From Allomyces arbusculus (taxonomy: Eukaryota; Blastocladiomycota; Blastocladiomycetes; Blastocladiales; Blastocladiaceae), in the NCBI GenBank assembly GCA_027604705.1, contig JADHYV010000003.1:1-64000 (forward strand): 64,000 nucleotides of DNA, in the 5' to 3' direction. Positions 32,337-42,811 of the stretch are shown here, piece by piece (position 1 is the stretch's first letter; each line of letters begins with the position of its first letter). The notes below the pieces were generated by a model. It saw nothing but the letters and a program-made list of their open reading frames with translations. It was not told where the DNA came from and searched no databases. The translations under genes and the position numbers were made by a program.

Positions 32337-33624
32337 ATGAAGCTGAGCCACGCCCGCCCACCCACCCGGCCCAAATCTGATCACGACCCGTTCATAGCCC
32401 ACGAGGACGGCATTTGGGGTGTCGCATGGGGTCGCGGCGGTCGCCTTGTGACGGGATCCGTCGACAACGCCGTCAAGATCTGGTCCGTGCTGCAGTCGCG
32501 CTATAGCGTTGCGCGAGCACGGTCGCTAAACCTCCAGCGATGTTAGGAACACGGACGGCGGTCTCGAGCCCGTGCACACGTTCCACGGCCACGAACTCGG
32601 TGTGATCTCGGTCGCCACGGACTTGACCGGCCGGTGTACGCGCAATTTTCGCCGCTCGTGCGTGTTGCCGCGGTTGCTCACGATACGCGGGTGGTAGACG
32701 CTGTCTCGAGCTCGCTCGACAGCCGAATCAAGATCTGGAACATGGATGATAAGACGCACGTCAAGACGATTGAGGGTGAACCCGGTACGCGTACTGTCAA
32801 TCGCTTGCTCTGTCTGACACCATCGCGCTGATCCCATTTTGTTGGTACCGGGTCCTAGTCGAGGTGTGGACCGTCGCCTGCGACCCACACGGGCCACACG
32901 TAGCCACAGGCACGCACGCCGGAAACGTGCACGTCTACAACGCCGAGTCGGGCGAGCGTGTGCAGGTGCTCGAGACCAAGGGCAAGTTCATCATGTCGCT
33001 CGCCTACGTACAGTTCGATTCTACAAACAACGGATCATGGTCGACCAGAGTCTGACATTCTTGGCATGATGTGTAAAGTCGCAGCAGGGCAACTATTTGG
33101 CGAGCGGAGCCGAAAATGGCGCGATCCACGTCTTCGACACGACCACGGGCCGGCTCGTGTCGACGTTGAGCGGTACGTTCGATCCTCTTCTTCCCCGAGC
33201 CTCTCCCTCCGCTGACCCTTCCTCCGCCCCCACGCCAGGCCACGCAATGTCCGTCCGTTCCCTGTCCTTCTCCCCGGATGGCCGGTTCCTCGTCTCCGCG
33301 TCGGACGACAAGCGCGTGCACATGTACGACGTGCACCACGGGTCGCAAGTCGCTGCGCTCGCGGGCCACGCGTCGTGGGTCCTGTCGGTCGCCTGGTCGC
33401 CCGCGGGCGGGTCCACGTCAAACGTGGGCGCGGGCGCCGTCGACCATATTGCGTCTGGGTCCTCGGATAAGCGCGTCAAGGTCTGGGACATTCGCGCCAA
33501 GCAATGCCTTCACACGCTCGACCATCACCAGGACCAGGTGTGGGGGGTGGCGTATAATGAGGCGGGCACGCGGCTGGCGACGGTCGCGGATGATAAGTCG
33601 TTGCGCGTGTTTAGTTGTCAGTGA
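32337..33624 (+). CDS. SKI8: WD40 protein SKI8/WDR61 (Rec14)
   Basis: A WD-repeat propeller that scaffolds the SKI complex in cytosolic 3'-5' mRNA decay; in many eukaryotes it also joins PAF1 and meiotic recombination complexes. The first repeat carries AHEDGIWGVAWGRGGRLVTG then NAVKIW, the pattern of WDR61. Further repeats include SSLDSRIKIWNMDDKTHVK, VWTVACDPHGPHVATGTHAG, NYLASGAENGAIHVFDTTTG, FLVSASDDKRVHMYDVHHG, HIASGSSDKRVKVWDIR and VWGVAYNEAGTRLATVADD, giving about seven blades. Several introns of 60-110 nt interrupt the first half, near 32.49-32.55, 32.63-32.69, 32.79-32.86, 33.01-33.09 and 33.17-33.24 kb. The last exon carries three repeats without a break. The start at 32337 gives a short charged leader. 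Confidence 0.85.
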
Positions 33625-33819
33625 GATGGAGATGTGGGATGGCAGGATTTGGTTTTGGACGTTTTGGTTGGACCTGCCCGTTCGACAGGCGAACACAGTG
33701 TCAGAGAAAATGGTCCGGTCAGTCCGGGGTAAAGATTTCACAATTCGTGTTGACCATGGCACGCCAGGCTCCCGAGAATAAATTACACAACAACACGCCG
33801 GCATCACAAACACATCCCA

Positions 33820-34909
33820 TCACTGCGCGCCTGAGGGCGGGTCTTGGTCCATCGGCTCACCCGCACCGCCCTGTGGGGCCGTTCCCGCAGTTGCCTGCTC
33901 CGGCGGGAGCATCAGCGGTGCTATTTCGAGCGGCAGCTGGGAGCCCGCCATTCCTTCCGCGATCGCCGCGGGTGCCGCGGGCGGGGGCAGTGGCACGCCA
34001 GACATGTCGACCTCGGGTGCAGCCGGCGCCGCAGCAGGGGCGGCAGCGGCAGTTGTCGACTTGCGTGCGCGTGCTCCCTTGCCGGCTCTATACTTGAGCA
34101 CCTTGGGATTGCCCTCGCGCGCGGCCTTGGTGTCCTTGAGAAAACGGCGGCGCGCGTTGATGAACCAGTGGTCCAGCTGCTCGCGCGAGAGCTTGGTCAA
34201 TTCGCAGAGCAGTTTCTTTTGCTCTTCGTCCGGGTACGGGTGGTTTTCCTGGTTCGGGGCGGAAGTGATCAGCAAGTGAGACTCGGGTAGAGAGAGACAG
34301 AAAGCAAGGTGAGAAATCGAAACGTACGTGCTTGGTGACCCAGTTGCGCAGCAGTTCCGTGACCTCGGGCCGGTGATTAGTGCGCTTCGCGCGCTTTTTC
34401 TGCCCGTCGGGCCCCGGCGGCTCGTCGATCATCGACCGTTTCCCGCCGAGCCCGCCAGCGGTCATCGCGGCCGATGGATGGTTCCCGGCCACGACTCCAC
34501 CGCCAAGCATCGACGCGCCACCAATCAGGGCATTGAACTCATTCGCAGCCCGCACGAGCACACCTTCAAACACGGCCTCGAGCGCCTCGACATGTTCGTG
34601 GAACTCGAGAATGTGCGAGATGAGAATGACAATAGCCGACCGCACCAAATGGTCAATCTGCGTGTCCGACAGCGTGTCGAGAAACATGACCATGGCCGGC
34701 GGCGGGACCGGGTTCGGCGTGGGCGGGACGGCGCCGGGCTTGTCACCGCCGTGGTCGGCGAAATGCCGCTCGACCGAGTCCGAGACGCCGGCGAGAATTT
34801 TTTGCATTTCGGTTGTCGAGGTGGCCACCGAGGCGCGGTGCCGGTAAACGGTCATCTCCGTGACGAGCGGGAACAGCGCGTGCCGCGCGATGCGCGCGCG
34901 GACCTCCAT
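33820..34909 (-). CDS. TALE-class homeodomain protein
   Basis: A nuclear transcription factor. The homeodomain is split by an intron: exon 1 ends with EVTELLRNWVTKH and exon 2 resumes ENHPYPDEEQKKLLCELTKL, then REQLDHWFINARRRFLKD. The HPYPDEEQK text between helices 1 and 2 is the three-residue loop extension of TALE proteins, and WFINARRR is the recognition helix. The start at 34909 (MEVRARIARHALFPLV) has a good context (GCCATGG); no in-frame ATG lies upstream in the open stretch. Upstream of the homeodomain, helical segments (FLDTLSDTQIDHLVRSAIVI, LEFHEHVEALEAVFEGVLV) could serve for dimerisation, as in PBC/MEIS regions. The C-terminus is Ala/Pro-rich. Fungal TALE proteins include mating-type and developmental regulators; which type this is cannot be told. 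Confidence 0.82.
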
Positions 34910-35202
34910 GGCGAGCGTAGGGGATGCGGCAAGTTGTGGTCGAGGAAACAGGCGGGCCGGCACGGTCACGGCAGTCGTCGATGGATGTGAAGGTGTGGGG
35001 CGACGGGCGCGACAGGTCGGTCATATCTGAGTCTCTCGTGCCAGATCAGATGACTGCGAGGGGCCAAAACCTCGAACCCTGCCCACCGCTCACCTGGAAA
35101 CCTGATAGCTGACCTCTAAAGCTCCACCAAACGTACATGGATTGGTTGCCAAAACTGCCATGCCGCTTCTCCACCCACCCATCTTAGACACGCGCGATCA
35201 CA

Positions 35203-36063
35203 CTACGGTACCGTCGGGTTGCACATGACGTCGTAGTCCGGGAACACATTGGCGACGAGCGCCCAGTACCCAGCCCACGCTGTCGGGTCGCTGACCCCCT
35301 GCACCGACTCGAGATGCGGCGTGACGAGCCCCTTGACGCGCGGGCACGCAAACCCAAGCGTCGCCGGACAATCCGTGACTACTTTGTAACATACGTCGAT
35401 GCACGGCGGCCGAAACGGGAACTCGGGCACTTTCGTATCGGCCTTGGCGAGCACCGCGTGCGCGGCTTCCAGTTCGGCAATCCCCCCGACGGGCGCCGCG
35501 CCCGAGACTTCGTCTTTCGCGGCCATGGCCGTCAGGTTGGCGGTGGCCAGGTACCCGAGCGCCGCTGCGCGCATACTCGACGCGTCCTCTGCCGCACGCA
35601 CATGCACGAGCGGCTTCGACGCGTTGTGCGCGTGGGCAGTCGGGTTGTTCGGGTCCCAGACGAGCGGAGGGTCAGTTTCCGGGTCGACGCATTCCGGGAA
35701 GAGCGTAGCGCAGAGCCATTCGTGGTAGGCGGTTGCGCAGTCGGCGCACGTGCGGAACAGACTGAACCGCTGCACAGGGTCGTCGCGGCAGTCGACGGCG
35801 CGGAGGGCCAGCGACCAGTTGCCGTGGACTGCGCGCGCATAAGCATCGGTGGAGAGCGCGTATGCGCGCAGCGTCGCGTTGGTGCCGGGGCCCGAGATGG
35901 CGGGGAAGGCCACGTATTTCCCTGCTTGCGATGGGCAGAAGCTGAGCGGTCCAGGGACTTGGGCACAGTGTGCGGGCCGCGCGGCAGAAGCCGTCGGCAG
36001 GAACACGGAGGTGGAGAGGACCACGACTAAGGCGGCGAGGACCAGAGTCGCGGCGGTATGCAT
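35203..36063 (-). CDS. Short secreted Mid1/NALF-like calcium-channel subunit
   Basis: Resembles the C-terminal cysteine-rich (frizzled-like) domain of Mid1, the accessory subunit of the fungal Cch1 calcium channel and relative of animal NALF/FAM155. Matching features in order: [47 protein letters not shown] then FACPR, and a final Cys in PDYDVMCNP. The start at 36063 gives a clear signal peptide ([14 protein letters not shown], cleavage likely after TASA). N-glycosylation sites such as NAT, NWS, NAS and NLT fit an extracellular domain. At 286 residues it is about half the size of typical Mid1 and keeps essentially only the Cys-rich domain. No second membrane segment or intron is seen. Family assignment is by motif order, not alignment. 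Confidence 0.78.
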   Translation of the reverse strand: MHTAATLVLAALVVVLSTSVFLPTASAARPAHCAQVPGPLSFCPSQAGKYVAFPAISGPGTNATLRAYALSTDAYARAVHGNWSLALRAVDCRDDPVQRFSLFRTCADCATAYHEWLCATLFPECVDPETDPPLVWDPNNPTAHAHNASKPLVHVRAAEDASSMRAAALGYLATANLTAMAAKDEVSGAAPVGGIAELEAAHAVLAKADTKVPEFPFRPPCIDVCYKVVTDCPATLGFACPRVKGLVTPHLESVQGVSDPTAWAGYWALVANVFPDYDVMCNPTVP

Positions 36064-36501
36064 TGCGAGGCACCTGCTTGTCGTGGTTGGTCTGCGGCAC
36101 CTTGGAGGTGCAGGTGGATGCGACATGGTGGTCTGGTCGGGAATCGGTTTCGAAGTCGAGCTGCGGCGCGATGTAGTACGCTGCTGCCGCGAATTGCGCG
36201 TAGTCTAGTCGCGGTGGGTGGGCTGGTTCGACGATGTGAAGCTGTCGGCGATTTGAAGCCAGGGCTGGTGGCGGCGTGGTGCTGGTGCGGTGGGCCATCT
36301 GTGGCATGCGGTGCCTTCGCATCAACAGATTTGGCATTGATGTCACGCGATTGGTCTCCACCGCACATTGCTCCACGCAAACCACCATCTTGCTGGCCGA
36401 CCGGTCGCAACGGATGCACTGCCGTGCCCACCCACTTGTTCTCTCTCTTCCCGGTTCATCGACTTTGCCCCCGCTGTCGTAACCCCCAACAACTTTCCAA
36501 C
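36064..36501. promoter_or_regulatory. Divergent upstream region of Mid1-like gene and RPS13
   Basis: About 440 bases. The 60 bases before the RPS13 start are pyrimidine-rich (TTCTCTCTCTTCCCGGTTCA near 36438-36460), typical of ribosomal protein gene leaders. No binding site is claimed. Confidence 0.4.
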
Positions 36502-37899
36502 ATGGGTCGCATGCACGCTCCTGGCAAGGGTATCTCGGCCTCGGCCCTGCCCTACCGCCGCACGCCCCCGGCCTGGTGCAAGGCCACGCCCGCCAAGGTC
36601 GTCGAGTCGATCTGCAAGCTCGCCAAGAAGGGCATGACCCCGTCGCAGATCGGTGTCACGCTCCGCGACTCGCAGGGTGTCCCGCAGGTCAAGACCATCA
36701 CCGGTAACAAGATCCTGCGTATCCTCAAGTCGAACGGTACGGGTCGCTTTGGCATCGCTATGTTTGCGTGCGCTGTGCGTGCGTGCGACGCTGCGACTTT
36801 TCGTACACGAAAGACTCTGCTGCCTTTGTGCACGAAACGAGCGGGATTTGGGATTCTTTCAAGCCGGGAGCGAAAATCGGAGGGGACATGACGAAGCATG
36901 GACGGAGTGGAGCGTTTGCCGAGTTGCGTGATGATGAAAATCATACACAATTTGGTCCGTGTTTCTGATCCTTAGTCTCGGTGTATCCAAGGCGACTTCC
37001 AGGACGATAGTAACTTCATCTGATTCGCTGTTTCTACGGAAATGGCTGGCAACTCGCGCGTGCTCGCGATCTTGGTCGTGCTCGGCATTTTGCGTTCTCT
37101 CCGATTTTCTTGCTCTCCGCTGCCGGAATCCTGCTCGTGCCCTTCCCTCGCTCGCTCGCCCGCCCGCACGCACGCGCACACGGTGTCCCTCGCTTTTTCC
37201 CGACAAGTTTGACTGACTCGCTCCACTTCGGCATCGGACAGGTCTCGCCCCCGAGATCCCGGAGGACCTCTACCACCTGATCAAGAAGGCCGTCTCGGTC
37301 CGCAAGCACATGGAGCGCCACCGCAAGGACCGCGACTCGAAGTTCCGCCTGATTCTGATCGAGTCGCGTATCCACCGTCTCGCTCGCTACTACAAGACGG
37401 CCGGTCAGCTGCCGCCGACGTGGAAGTAGTACGTGCAGCTTTTTTCACCCGTTCTCGAACGTGATGTTTGGTTTTCCGTGCCGCAAGACGGCGTTCGGCG
37501 TGTGGGTTTCGATGCCCGATCTCTTCTCCTTTTGCAGGAATGACGGGCATGTCGCGCTCGTGCGCGCGTGTCCTCGGACTTTGCTGCGCCTCCGTTCCTG
37601 GCCGCCTGCCGCCGTGGTCCGGGGATCGTGATGGTCGCGCTCCGACAGCACTCGGGTCTTGGTGCGCCTGCGAGCCGTGCTCTTTGCCGGCCGCGACGCA
37701 ACCAGCGTGGACGATGTCCGACTCGGTGCTCGTTGGTAGACTCTTGGCGCTGGTCGCCTCCGTCCGAACTGCTTCTTGTGGATGGAAGTGCAGTCGCGTG
37801 GGGTGTTCCTGTCGGCCACGGACGAAATGAAACTGACCTTGTTTGCGCTTTTTCCCCAACAGCGAGTCGTCGAACGCCGCCGCCCTTGTTGGTCTGTAA
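36502..37899 (+). CDS. RPS13: 40S ribosomal protein S13 (uS15)
   Basis: Core protein of the small ribosomal subunit. Exon 1 (36502-36736) encodes [20 protein letters not shown] onward to ILKSNG. Exon 2 (37242-37428) encodes [20 protein letters not shown] through PPTWK. A simple reading stops at TAG right after TWK, but a GTACGT donor at 37429 and an acceptor at 37861-37862 give the terminal mini-exon 37863-37899, which encodes the expected uS15 tail: [12 protein letters not shown] then stop, like YESATASALVA in relatives. The two introns are 505 and 434 nt, far longer than the 60-110 nt seen elsewhere here, and intron 1 has features of a hosted snoRNA. The coding part is highly conserved and the full protein is about 151 residues. 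Confidence 0.93.
36922..37028 (+). ncRNA. Candidate intronic C/D snoRNA, possibly U14-like
   Basis: Within the first long RPS13 intron. A C-box-like GTGATGA lies at 36928-36934, CTGA D-box-like elements lie at 36965-36968 and 37020-37023, and CCTTAGTCTCGGTGT at 36970-36984 resembles the second 18S-pairing segment of U14 snoRNA. ATTCGCTGTTTCTAC just downstream resembles the other U14 pairing segment, but it is in the wrong order and imperfect. RPS13 introns host U14 in vertebrates, which motivates the call. No terminal stem is evident, so this is a weak candidate. Confidence 0.2.
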
Positions 37900-38298
37900 G
37901 CGTCGTTGGGCCGCCGTGCGATATGGACAGAGGGCTGTTGCAGTGTGGGGGTTGGCGCGAGATGCTGTCATTGTCGTGTCGCATCCAATGCAATGGTTTT
38001 CTGGTCGAATTTCCATATCGTTCTCCAATCGTCGTTCCTTGAGGTCCTTCATGACACATCGTCTCTTCAGACTGGCCCGCTTGCCGATACTGATTGTGTG
38101 TTGGCCACTCCGGATATTTCCCGCCTTGCTGCGAATCAGTCTCGCAACTGCCTTTCAAGCCTTCTCCAATCGCTGACTGGCAACACTGTGCAAAGTATCG
38201 AAGGACAACCTTTGCGATGCAATCAGTCTATTCGTCCCCACACCGTCCCTGCGCGAATCCTCGGCAACTTCCAGTCCATCTCCACCCTAGAACCCAGT
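37900..38298. other. Convergent 3' region between RPS13 and coiled-coil gene
   Basis: About 400 bases, somewhat lower in GC, between two converging genes. No coding frame is supported. Confidence 0.45.
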
Positions 38299-41200
38299 TC
38301 AGTTGAGCTTGCGTAGCGCCATGAACCCCTCGACCGCGTGGTCCACCTTGCCGTGCCAGTGCAAGCACACGGTTGACTTGGCCGGCAACGCCAAATAATC
38401 GTGCAACGACATGCCCGTGACGGCGCCCGCGCGGGTGCGTCCCGTATCACCGTCCGTCACGTACCCGGACCCGTGGTGCACCGTGTAGGTTGGTGAGTGA
38501 ATCGCTGACATGACCGACTCGCCATTCACGACTACCTGGATCGACGGCTTGCACTTGGTGAAAAACGCAAACGCCAGCTCGTAGACGCCGGCCTCGGCCA
38601 CACGCACGACCGCGTGTCCGGGCTCCCAGACGAAATTGGTGGTGTCCGAGTTCTGTGCCTCGACGGTCCACGGGATCGCCGACCCGTGCTTGAGCGTGCC
38701 AGTCTTCCACAACCACATGGCCGTGCGCCACGCCGAGGTGGTCGCGAGGTGCGCTTGCGCGGCGCGGACGGCCGACAGTTCCGAGGCGAGCAGGAAGAGT
38801 TTTTCGTCCATGGTCGATGCGAGCTTGTGGTGAAGAATATCGTACGTCTCGGCGTCGAGCTGGAAATTCGGCGGAGGAAGTGCATTGGCGTCGTTGTCGT
38901 CGACACGGCGCGTTGGGGACGGCGTGAGCGTGTTGGACCCGGCGGATCTATGCTGCTCCTGGTGCAGTTCGAGCTGCTCGGCAACGGCACGCACGTCGTC
39001 GCCGATCCGCCGCACCGCGTCTTGGACCGCGGCAACTGTGGCTTCGGCCGCATCGACGCGCGCGGTCGTGCGTGCCCACCATTGTTCTTGCTGTTGCTGC
39101 AACAGCTGCTGTTGCTGCGCGGCCGTGTCCGGTGCATTATTCCGCGTGTGCGCGACGACGAGCGGGACCACCTCGTTCTGGACCAAGTGTCGGCTCAGCA
39201 CGGCCCATTTCTTTTCGAGGTACTTTTTCATATCGTCACGCGTGGCCACGTGCCGCAGCAACTCGTCGAGAGCGGCCGAGTCAAGTTTGGCGGTCAGGGC
39301 TGCGGTAACGCGCGTGTCGCCCTCGTCCACCTGCGCCTGCAGTGATGCAAGCGAGTCGGCAACGGCACGGGCGCGGTCGGCGAGGTCCCGGCCATAGTCG
39401 GTCGCCTGGTCGTGCCGCGCGCGGCAGTCTTGCTCAGTGGCAGCTTGCGCGAGCTACAAGCGGGAGCATTGACATTAGCGTCACATTGCGCCAACGCAAA
39501 TCGAATATCCACACGCACCTTGGTCTCGACATTCGCCTTCACCTCGGCCGTCGCGGCATGCACGACCTGCATGACCGCGCGCAGCTGGGCGACGTCGCTC
39601 GCGAGCGCCATGCGCTCGTGCATTTGCGTGACGGCCTCGGTCAAGTCCTGGATTGCGAGTTCTGCGTCGGCCATCCGCGCCGCGACCTGGTTGAGTTGCG
39701 GAACCAGCTCATCGACGCGCGCCTCGACGAGCAGCTCCACGTCAAGCCGCCGCACGAGCGGGTCCTGCGACGAGTCGGGGTCGACCGCGAGCACGGGGGG
39801 TGGTGCGGGAGTTGCGGCGGTGCGGAGCTCGGTGAGGAGCGTGCGGTGCAGGTCGCGGAAAATGGCGTTGCGCACGTCAACAAGATGAGCGTGCCATTCG
39901 TCAACGGGCAGGGTAACCGTTTCGGGTGGACTCGGTCTTGGTGCAGGAGTGGAGGAGGAGAGAGGTGCGGGTGATGGGATCGGGGACGGTGGGCGGGACA
40001 TGGACTCGGCGAGCCGCGCCTCGAGGAAGAGCGCCTTGGACGCGAGCGACTCGACGGCCGCGTCAATACTCGCGACGCGTGCTGCGAGATCGGCGACTTC
40101 GGCCGTCGTGGAAGTGGCGAGTTGGTTGAGCCGGGCAACGTCCACGGCACCCAAATCGGGTCGCTCAGCCCGACGTGAACTGGCTTCTTGAAGTTGGGCT
40201 GCCACGTCCGCGCGAAGTGCGTCGTGCCCTTTGCGTAATGCGGCGGCACCTGCATGGACCGCGTCCACGTCGGCGCGGAGAACGTCCTGCTCCTTGCGGA
40301 ACGCGGCGGTATCGGTTTGGATCGCGTCCATGTCGGTGCGCAGCGTGCGGTAGTCCTTGCGGAGGGCGGGAATGTCTGACTGGACCGTCCCTACGTCGGC
40401 GCGGAGGGCGTCGTTCTCCTTGCGAAGAACGGCCATATCCTCGTGAACCGCTTCCACGTCGCCGCAAAGCGCCTCGTGGCTCTTGTGCAAAGTCGCTTGG
40501 TCCGCGCGCGTCGCGGCAAAGTCGGCGCCGAGCTGCTCGTGCTTGGCGTTCAATTCCTCGTGTTTGATGCAAAGTTGCTGGTATTTCGCATCGAGCGCGT
40601 CCTGCTGCGACCGCAAGTCGTTGAGCTGGCTTCGCATCGCCTCCACTTGCCACCGATCCTGCGTCTCGGCGTCGTGGCACGTTTCCATGACATGCAATCG
40701 CTCGAGCACCGCGTCGTGCATCGCCTGCAGCGCGTCAATTCGATGCATCGCCGCACCATACCGTTGCTCGCTCCCGGCCACATCATGCGCGTGCTGCGCT
40801 TGCAGGACATCGACCCGACGATGCGTCTCGTCGTGCCGCGCGCGCAGGTGCTCGTACTCGCCCAGGACACGCGCGTGCGTCGCCTGCAGCGCGTCGTGCG
40901 CCGCATGGAGTCGGCCGTGGTCGTGCGCAAGTATTGAGTGCGCATTTTCGAGCTTTGCGAGCCGCGCGTCGATTGCGGGCAGGTCGCTGTCAGCGAGTGC
41001 CGCGGCGTGCGCGTCAATCGCGGCACCGTTCTGCTGCAATGCGACGAGAATCTGCTTGACCGTCTCGCGCAGAACGGCCGGGACTTGGCGCCATGCGCCG
41101 TGGTCGCTATCCTCGTCGCTAGGTGCGAGAGCAGGAGCAGCGGGCGCGGGGAGGGTGGAGGGTGGAGCGATGGGCGTCGCGGACCGGCTATCGCCACCAT

Positions 41201-41633
41201 ACACGGATCTCGCGGCAAACTGGACGGCCGACGCACTTTCAGACGTCGTGTCCGACTCTGTCACCGAATACCCGTCGTCGGTGGCCGTCAAGTTGCGCAA
41301 ATGATGCAGTGCCGCGTCGTCGGGCAACAAACTCGTCGACGAAATGACCGTGTCGGGTAGCGACAACGTCGATGTACCACCGCCACCGTACAGCGACAAT
41401 GCCGTGCCGCTTCGAACGAGAGCGGATCGTGTCGAGGCGACGCTGCTGCCGTGCGATGAGGTGTCCGCGCGCAGGTCCCGCGTCCAGTTGAAAGTCGAAT
41501 CAACGGCATGCGGGGTCGCAGCACGCGACCTAGGCGGTGGAGCAGGTTTGGCCACGGTAGAAGAGCGCGATGCCGGTCGTGCGGGATTGGGCAGCCGCGC
41601 GGGCGCTGGGGATGGCGGCACGGCAGTGGGCAT
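38299..41633 (-). CDS. Long coiled-coil protein with C1q/TNF-like C-terminal domain
   Basis: About 1,090 residues in two exons, with an intron near 39.455-39.52 kb between ATAEVKANVETK and LAQAATEQDC. Residues 1-190 are Pro/Ser/Thr-rich and disordered. Most of the rest is heptad-patterned coiled coil. In its middle are four exact-length 21-residue repeats of the form DALRADVxAVxxDxAALRKxx (40224-40475). Poly-Gln (QQQQLLQQQQEQWW) occurs near the C-terminal third. The last 130 residues form a beta-rich block: GVYELAFAFFTKCKPSIQVV, VNGESVMSAIHSPTYTVHHG, then SLHDYLALPAKSTVCLHWHG and FMALRKLN. That pattern resembles the C1q/TNF jelly roll (strand, NG turn, G-S-x-Y, L...L.AGD-like, final hydrophobic strand). 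There is no signal peptide, so it is probably cytosolic. The jelly-roll call is by eye. Confidence 0.6.
40194..40475 (-). repeat. 63-bp/21-residue coiled-coil repeats
   Basis: Four full units of 21 residues (three heptads each) and a partial fifth, inside the coiled-coil protein. Units start EALCGDVEAVHED, DALRADVGTVQSD, RTLRTDMDAIQTD, DVLRADVDAVHAG and DALRADVAA. Residue conservation exceeds base conservation, so the array is not very recent. Confidence 0.85.
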
Positions 41634-42176
41634 GTCAGGTGTGAGGCATCAGATCACGACTTGGACGGCAGTGGCACGCGTGGTCGGATAATGGGTGGAG
41701 AGATACGGGCGGGTCAAGTGCGGCAAGTTGTACGTGATGGGAAGGGTGGTAATGACGGGAATGGTGAGTGATCATCACGAACTCGACGATGTGCCGGCGC
41801 TGACGGGCGCCGACGGGCGCTGGACGAAGTGGAAGAGAGGATCAACGAAAAGGGAGGATACAGTCACCAGACGCAAAAAACAGCTGAAGCACGTCACGCC
41901 GCGGCCGCAACTGACAAATTCTGATTGTTCGACCCAATAGCGATAACAAGAACAGCTGTTTTGCACGGGCGAGTGAGATTCTATCGCGGCAACGATCCCT
42001 CCTTGCGCTTGCCCGCTAGCGACAGAAGACGCATCGACCAACCAACCAACCAACCAACCAACCAACCAACCAACCAACCAACCAAACGAGACGACCATGA
42101 GCCATGCACCGTCGTCTCCGCTTCAATTCACGGTTGCCGATCAGAAGTATATTGCACGACCTTCTCCACCCGTTTG
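41634..42176. other. Intergenic stretch with (CCAA)n microsatellite
   Basis: No supported gene. A run of about eleven perfect ACCA tetramers lies at roughly 42037-42082, in the upstream region of the coiled-coil gene. Frames across it encode only repeated PTNQ-type peptides and are judged fortuitous. Confidence 0.6.
42037..42082 (+). repeat. Tetranucleotide microsatellite (ACCA)n
   Basis: About eleven consecutive copies of the tetramer ACCA with no interruption, ending in ACCAAACG. Non-coding; likely length-polymorphic. Confidence 0.95.
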
Positions 42177-42811
42177 CTATCCGCTTGTCGTGCATCTCCT
42201 TCGATATCGCAAATATTCACGCCCACGATCCACCCCGCGCCAGTCGCCCCGGTCAGCGTGCGTCCCCTCCAACCCGAGGTTCACAAACGCGTGCATCGCG
42301 ATTTGGCACTCCAATTTCATGGCATCGTTGAGCCACTTGGTCGGCGGCAGCGTGAGCAGCGCCACTCCGAGCAACTCACTTGGTAAGCGTGCTAATATCT
42401 CGCGGTAGCCGTTAAACTTGTGTGAACGGATAGGCATGGTGAAGAGAGTGTGATGCAGCGGTTCAGAGCCGAGGATGTCGAAGAGGTGGTAATGTGAGGA
42501 AGCGCACGCGGCCGTCAAGTCGTCGAGGTACTGGTGCTGGTGCGCTTGCTCCTGCCACGCCTCGGACGAGGATATCTCGCCGATCCGCATGTTGAAGAAC
42601 GCTCATTAAACGACGTTGGGGGGCGCGGCGAGGATCGTGGCCGCGAGGTCTGGGATGACGGCTGGGCGAGCAGGAGGCGGACGTTATGAATGGGACCACA
42701 AAGAATATTGATGAGATCACGTTCCACCACCACAATCCCAATCAATATCGGCAACGTACTGCATTTCTTGGGTACCAAGACCTGGTATTGCGTCAGCACG
42801 TACGTCAACAC
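42177..42811 (-). CDS. Possible small gene or gene remnant, unrecognised
   Basis: Not recognised. Two overlapping protein-like stretches on the minus strand. The upstream one (42811 downward) has a hydrophobic segment, LPILIGIVVVERDLINILCG. The downstream one (42590 downward) reads MRIGEISSSEAWQEQAHQHQ, HYHLFDILGSEPLHHTLFTM and YREILARLPSELLGVALLTL. They are in different frames and no strong splice junction joins them, so this may be a decayed gene. The segment LPSELLGVALLTLPPTKWL loosely recalls an F-box helix pair. Base composition here is lower in GC than in the neighbouring genes. Confidence 0.25.

Noticed and set aside
36737-37241. A confident U14 snoRNA gene in RPS13 intron 1
   Set aside because: The two rRNA-pairing-like segments are in the reverse of the U14 order, one is imperfect, and no terminal stem pairs the C and D boxes; kept only as a low-confidence candidate.
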